A stretch of 64,000 nt of DNA from Lachnospiraceae bacterium (GTDB lineage: Bacteria; Bacillota; Clostridia; Lachnospirales; Lachnospiraceae): assembly GCA_910575275.1 (NCBI GenBank), contig CAJTEE010000005.1, forward strand, positions 264,745 through 328,744. The letters are read 5' to 3'. This document shows, piece by piece, positions 62,537 to 64,000 of the stretch (its first letter is position 1; each line of letters begins with the position of its first letter). The translations under genes were made by a program, and so were the position numbers. The notes beneath the pieces were generated by a model. It saw nothing but the letters and a program-made list of their open reading frames with translations. It was not told the origin of the DNA and ran no database searches.

Positions 62537-63784
62537 AAAGGAGATATCGTTTATAAATGCGGGAAGCTGCTCCAGAGAAATGGATATCGGATTAAGATTT
62601 TTCATACGATCAACTTTAAAAAGTCGATGCACTACAATCCGTTCTCTTATATCCATAGCGAAAAGGACATTTTGAAGCTGGTAACGGTGCTGATCGCCAA
62701 TACGACAGGAGAACAGAAAGGAGGCGACGAATTTTGGACCAAAGCAGAAACACTCCTCTACACGGCGCTGATCGGCTACATCTATTATGAAGCTCCAAAG
62801 GAGGAGCAGAACTTCTCCACGCTCGTTGAGTTTATCAACGCGATGGAGGTCCGGGAGGATGACGAGGAATTTAAAAATCAGGTTGATCTGATGTTCGACG
62901 AGCTGGCTGAACGTGCTCCCAACCACTTTGCCGTGCGTCAATACCGCAAATTTAAGTTAAGCGCCGGCAAGACAGCTAAGTCGATTTTAGTGAGCTGTGG
63001 GGCGCGTCTGGCCGTGTTTGACATTGCCGAGCTGCGGGAAATTACCGCTTATGATGAGCTGGAACTGGATACCTTGGGAGACCGAAAAACGGCCCTGTTC
63101 CTGATTATGAGCGATACCGATGATTCCTTTAACTTTCTGATCAGCATGGCCTACACACAGTTATTTAATCTGCTATGTGAAAAGGCAGATGATGTGTACG
63201 GGGGACGCCTGCCGGTGCATGTGCGCTGCCTCATCGACGAGGCGGCCAACATCGGCCAGATTCCCAAGCTGGAAAAGCTGGTCGCGACGATCCGCAGCCG
63301 GGAAATTTCGACCTGCCTGGTTCTGCAGGCACAGAGCCAGTTAAAAGCGATCTATAAGGACAATGCGGACACGATCATCGGCAACATGGACGCAAGGCTT
63401 TTTTTAGGAGGTTCGGAGCCGTCTACGCTAAAGGAATGGAGCGCAATGCTGGGCAAACAATCCATAGATACTTATAACACCAGTGATACGCGGGGAACTT
63501 CAAGAAGCTATGGAGTCAACTACCAAAAGCTGGGCCGTGAGCTTTTGACGCCGGATGAACTGGCGACAATGGACGGAGGCAAGTGTATCTTGCAGCTACG
63601 GGGTGTACGGCCGTTTTTTTCAGATAAGTATGATATAACGAAGCATCCGAACTACAAATGGACCGCCGATTATGACAAGAAAAATATCTTTGACATAAAG
63701 GCGTTTCTGAATCCGAAACTGAAAGTAAAAACAGAGGAGGTATTTGACGTATATGAAATCGACGATACGAAGGAGGAAACATAA
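62537..63784 (+). pseudogene. VirD4/TraG coupling protein, 3' part
   Basis: About 415 codons continuing the coupling protein after the inserted element: KGDIVYKCGKLLQRNGYRI, the FNPF-like NPFSYIHSEKDIL, Walker B VRCLIDEAANIGQIPKLEKL, and LVLQAQSQLKAIY with the conserved Gln. The open frame could only restart at a TTG (62525) lying in element DNA, without a ribosome binding site. It would lack the membrane part and Walker A, so it is not expected to work. Confidence 0.9.
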
Positions 63785-63794
63785 GATCCGCTGC

Positions 63795-63831
63795 CCGCCG
63801 TTTAGGCTGATTTCAGCCGGCGGACTTTTTT
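63795..63831 (+). terminator. Rho-independent terminator after virD4
   Basis: GGCTG/CAGCC inner stem inside a CCGCC/GGCGG outer stem, followed by TTTTTT, 10 bases after the stop. Confidence 0.75.
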
Positions 63832-63893
63832 GTAACAAACATTCGTTTCCAGCCGCGTGAGGCGGTAGAAAGAGAGGTTCCCCCAAATCGCAA

Positions 63894-63974
63894 CGACAAA
63901 ACCCCTTCATCTCCCGGAAACCGCATATTTACAGGCGTTATAGGGTTTTGTCGCTGACCATGGGAAAGCGACAA
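63894..63974 (+). promoter_or_regulatory. leader-like region with alternative hairpins
   Basis: CGACAAAACCC (63894-63904) is complementary to GGGTTTTGTCG (63943-63953). Part of the latter (TTGTCGC, 63948-63954) can instead pair with GCGACAA (63968-63974). The two stems exclude each other. No gene is visible up to the window end. Confidence 0.4.
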
Positions 63975-64000
63975 TTCACTGCCCGACAAAAAAGGTTCTG

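Larger units (their letters stand above)
40096..64000. mobile_element. integrative conjugative element, left portion
   Basis: Gene content changes abruptly after lysS to DUF6075, a DUF3970-like gene, parA, parB, RepA_N-type repA, a giant surface protein, pcfB and virD4, the usual order in conjugative elements of Firmicutes. No integrase lies inside the window, so it must be at the other end. Directly after lysS, GTACGACAA occurs twice 11 bases apart (40128 and 40139) and once more as GTACGATAA at 40218; these resemble integrase arm sites. The exact left boundary is not proven. A smaller element is inserted within it. Confidence 0.75.

Overview
The window reads as a chromosomal segment of an anaerobic gut-type Firmicute, most likely Clostridia and probably Lachnospiraceae. 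This is inferred from strong AGGAGG ribosome binding sites, a T-box in front of thrS, an adjacent greA-lysS pair, NAD-linked (class 1B) dihydroorotate dehydrogenase, lipobox lipoproteins and Tn4451-like integrated elements. No rRNA, tRNA or CRISPR array was found.

Region 1 (1-12035): a pair of short chromate-transporter-family genes and a PH-like protein; a signalling operon with a lone receiver protein, a hybrid kinase ending in an HPt domain, and a second hybrid kinase ending in a complete DegV/FakB-like lipid-binding domain; then a row with a CFI-box protein, cysteine synthase, a DUF401-like permease and a PucR-type regulator.

Region 2 (12089-17719): a promoter-led run encoding an M20 carbamoyl-amino-acid amidohydrolase, dihydroorotase, a dicarboxylate-type symporter, PyrK and PyrD, without pyrB, pyrE or pyrF. 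Read as a pathway, it imports orotate and converts it to dihydroorotate, N-carbamoyl-aspartate and aspartate. That is the classical clostridial orotate fermentation, so this looks like a catabolic rather than biosynthetic unit.

Region 3 (17741-29456): a BcgI-like restriction-modification pair whose specificity gene is broken, small lipoproteins, a nitroreductase, T-box-thrS, a Met-rich lipoprotein, a broken Uma2 gene, isoaspartyl dipeptidase, and the kinase of an Agr/Lyt-type two-component pair.

Region 4 (29471-37851): the LytTR regulator, divergent from a Pel-like exopolysaccharide locus. That locus is heavily decayed: pelD-like, DUF2194, pelF, cotH, VTC, DUF4956 and DUF4832 genes are frameshifted, truncated or fused by deletions. 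Only a pelE-like gene and a DivIVA-like coiled-coil gene stay open.

Region 5 (37983-40095): greA and lysS from a consensus promoter.

Region 6 (about 40100 to the window end): a nested mobile region. An integrative conjugative element (DUF6075, parA, parB, repA with an internal iteron array, a 1,592-residue surface protein, pcfB, virD4) starts just after lysS. Its virD4 coupling-protein gene is split by a 12.7-kb mobilizable element (large serine recombinase, regulators, mobC, relaxase, replication-like genes, tnpW). That element in turn carries an AT-rich BceAB-like ABC transporter with a membrane-bound XRE regulator. The layers are chromosome, ICE, IME and cargo, and the outer ICE probably cannot transfer itself unless another coupling protein substitutes.
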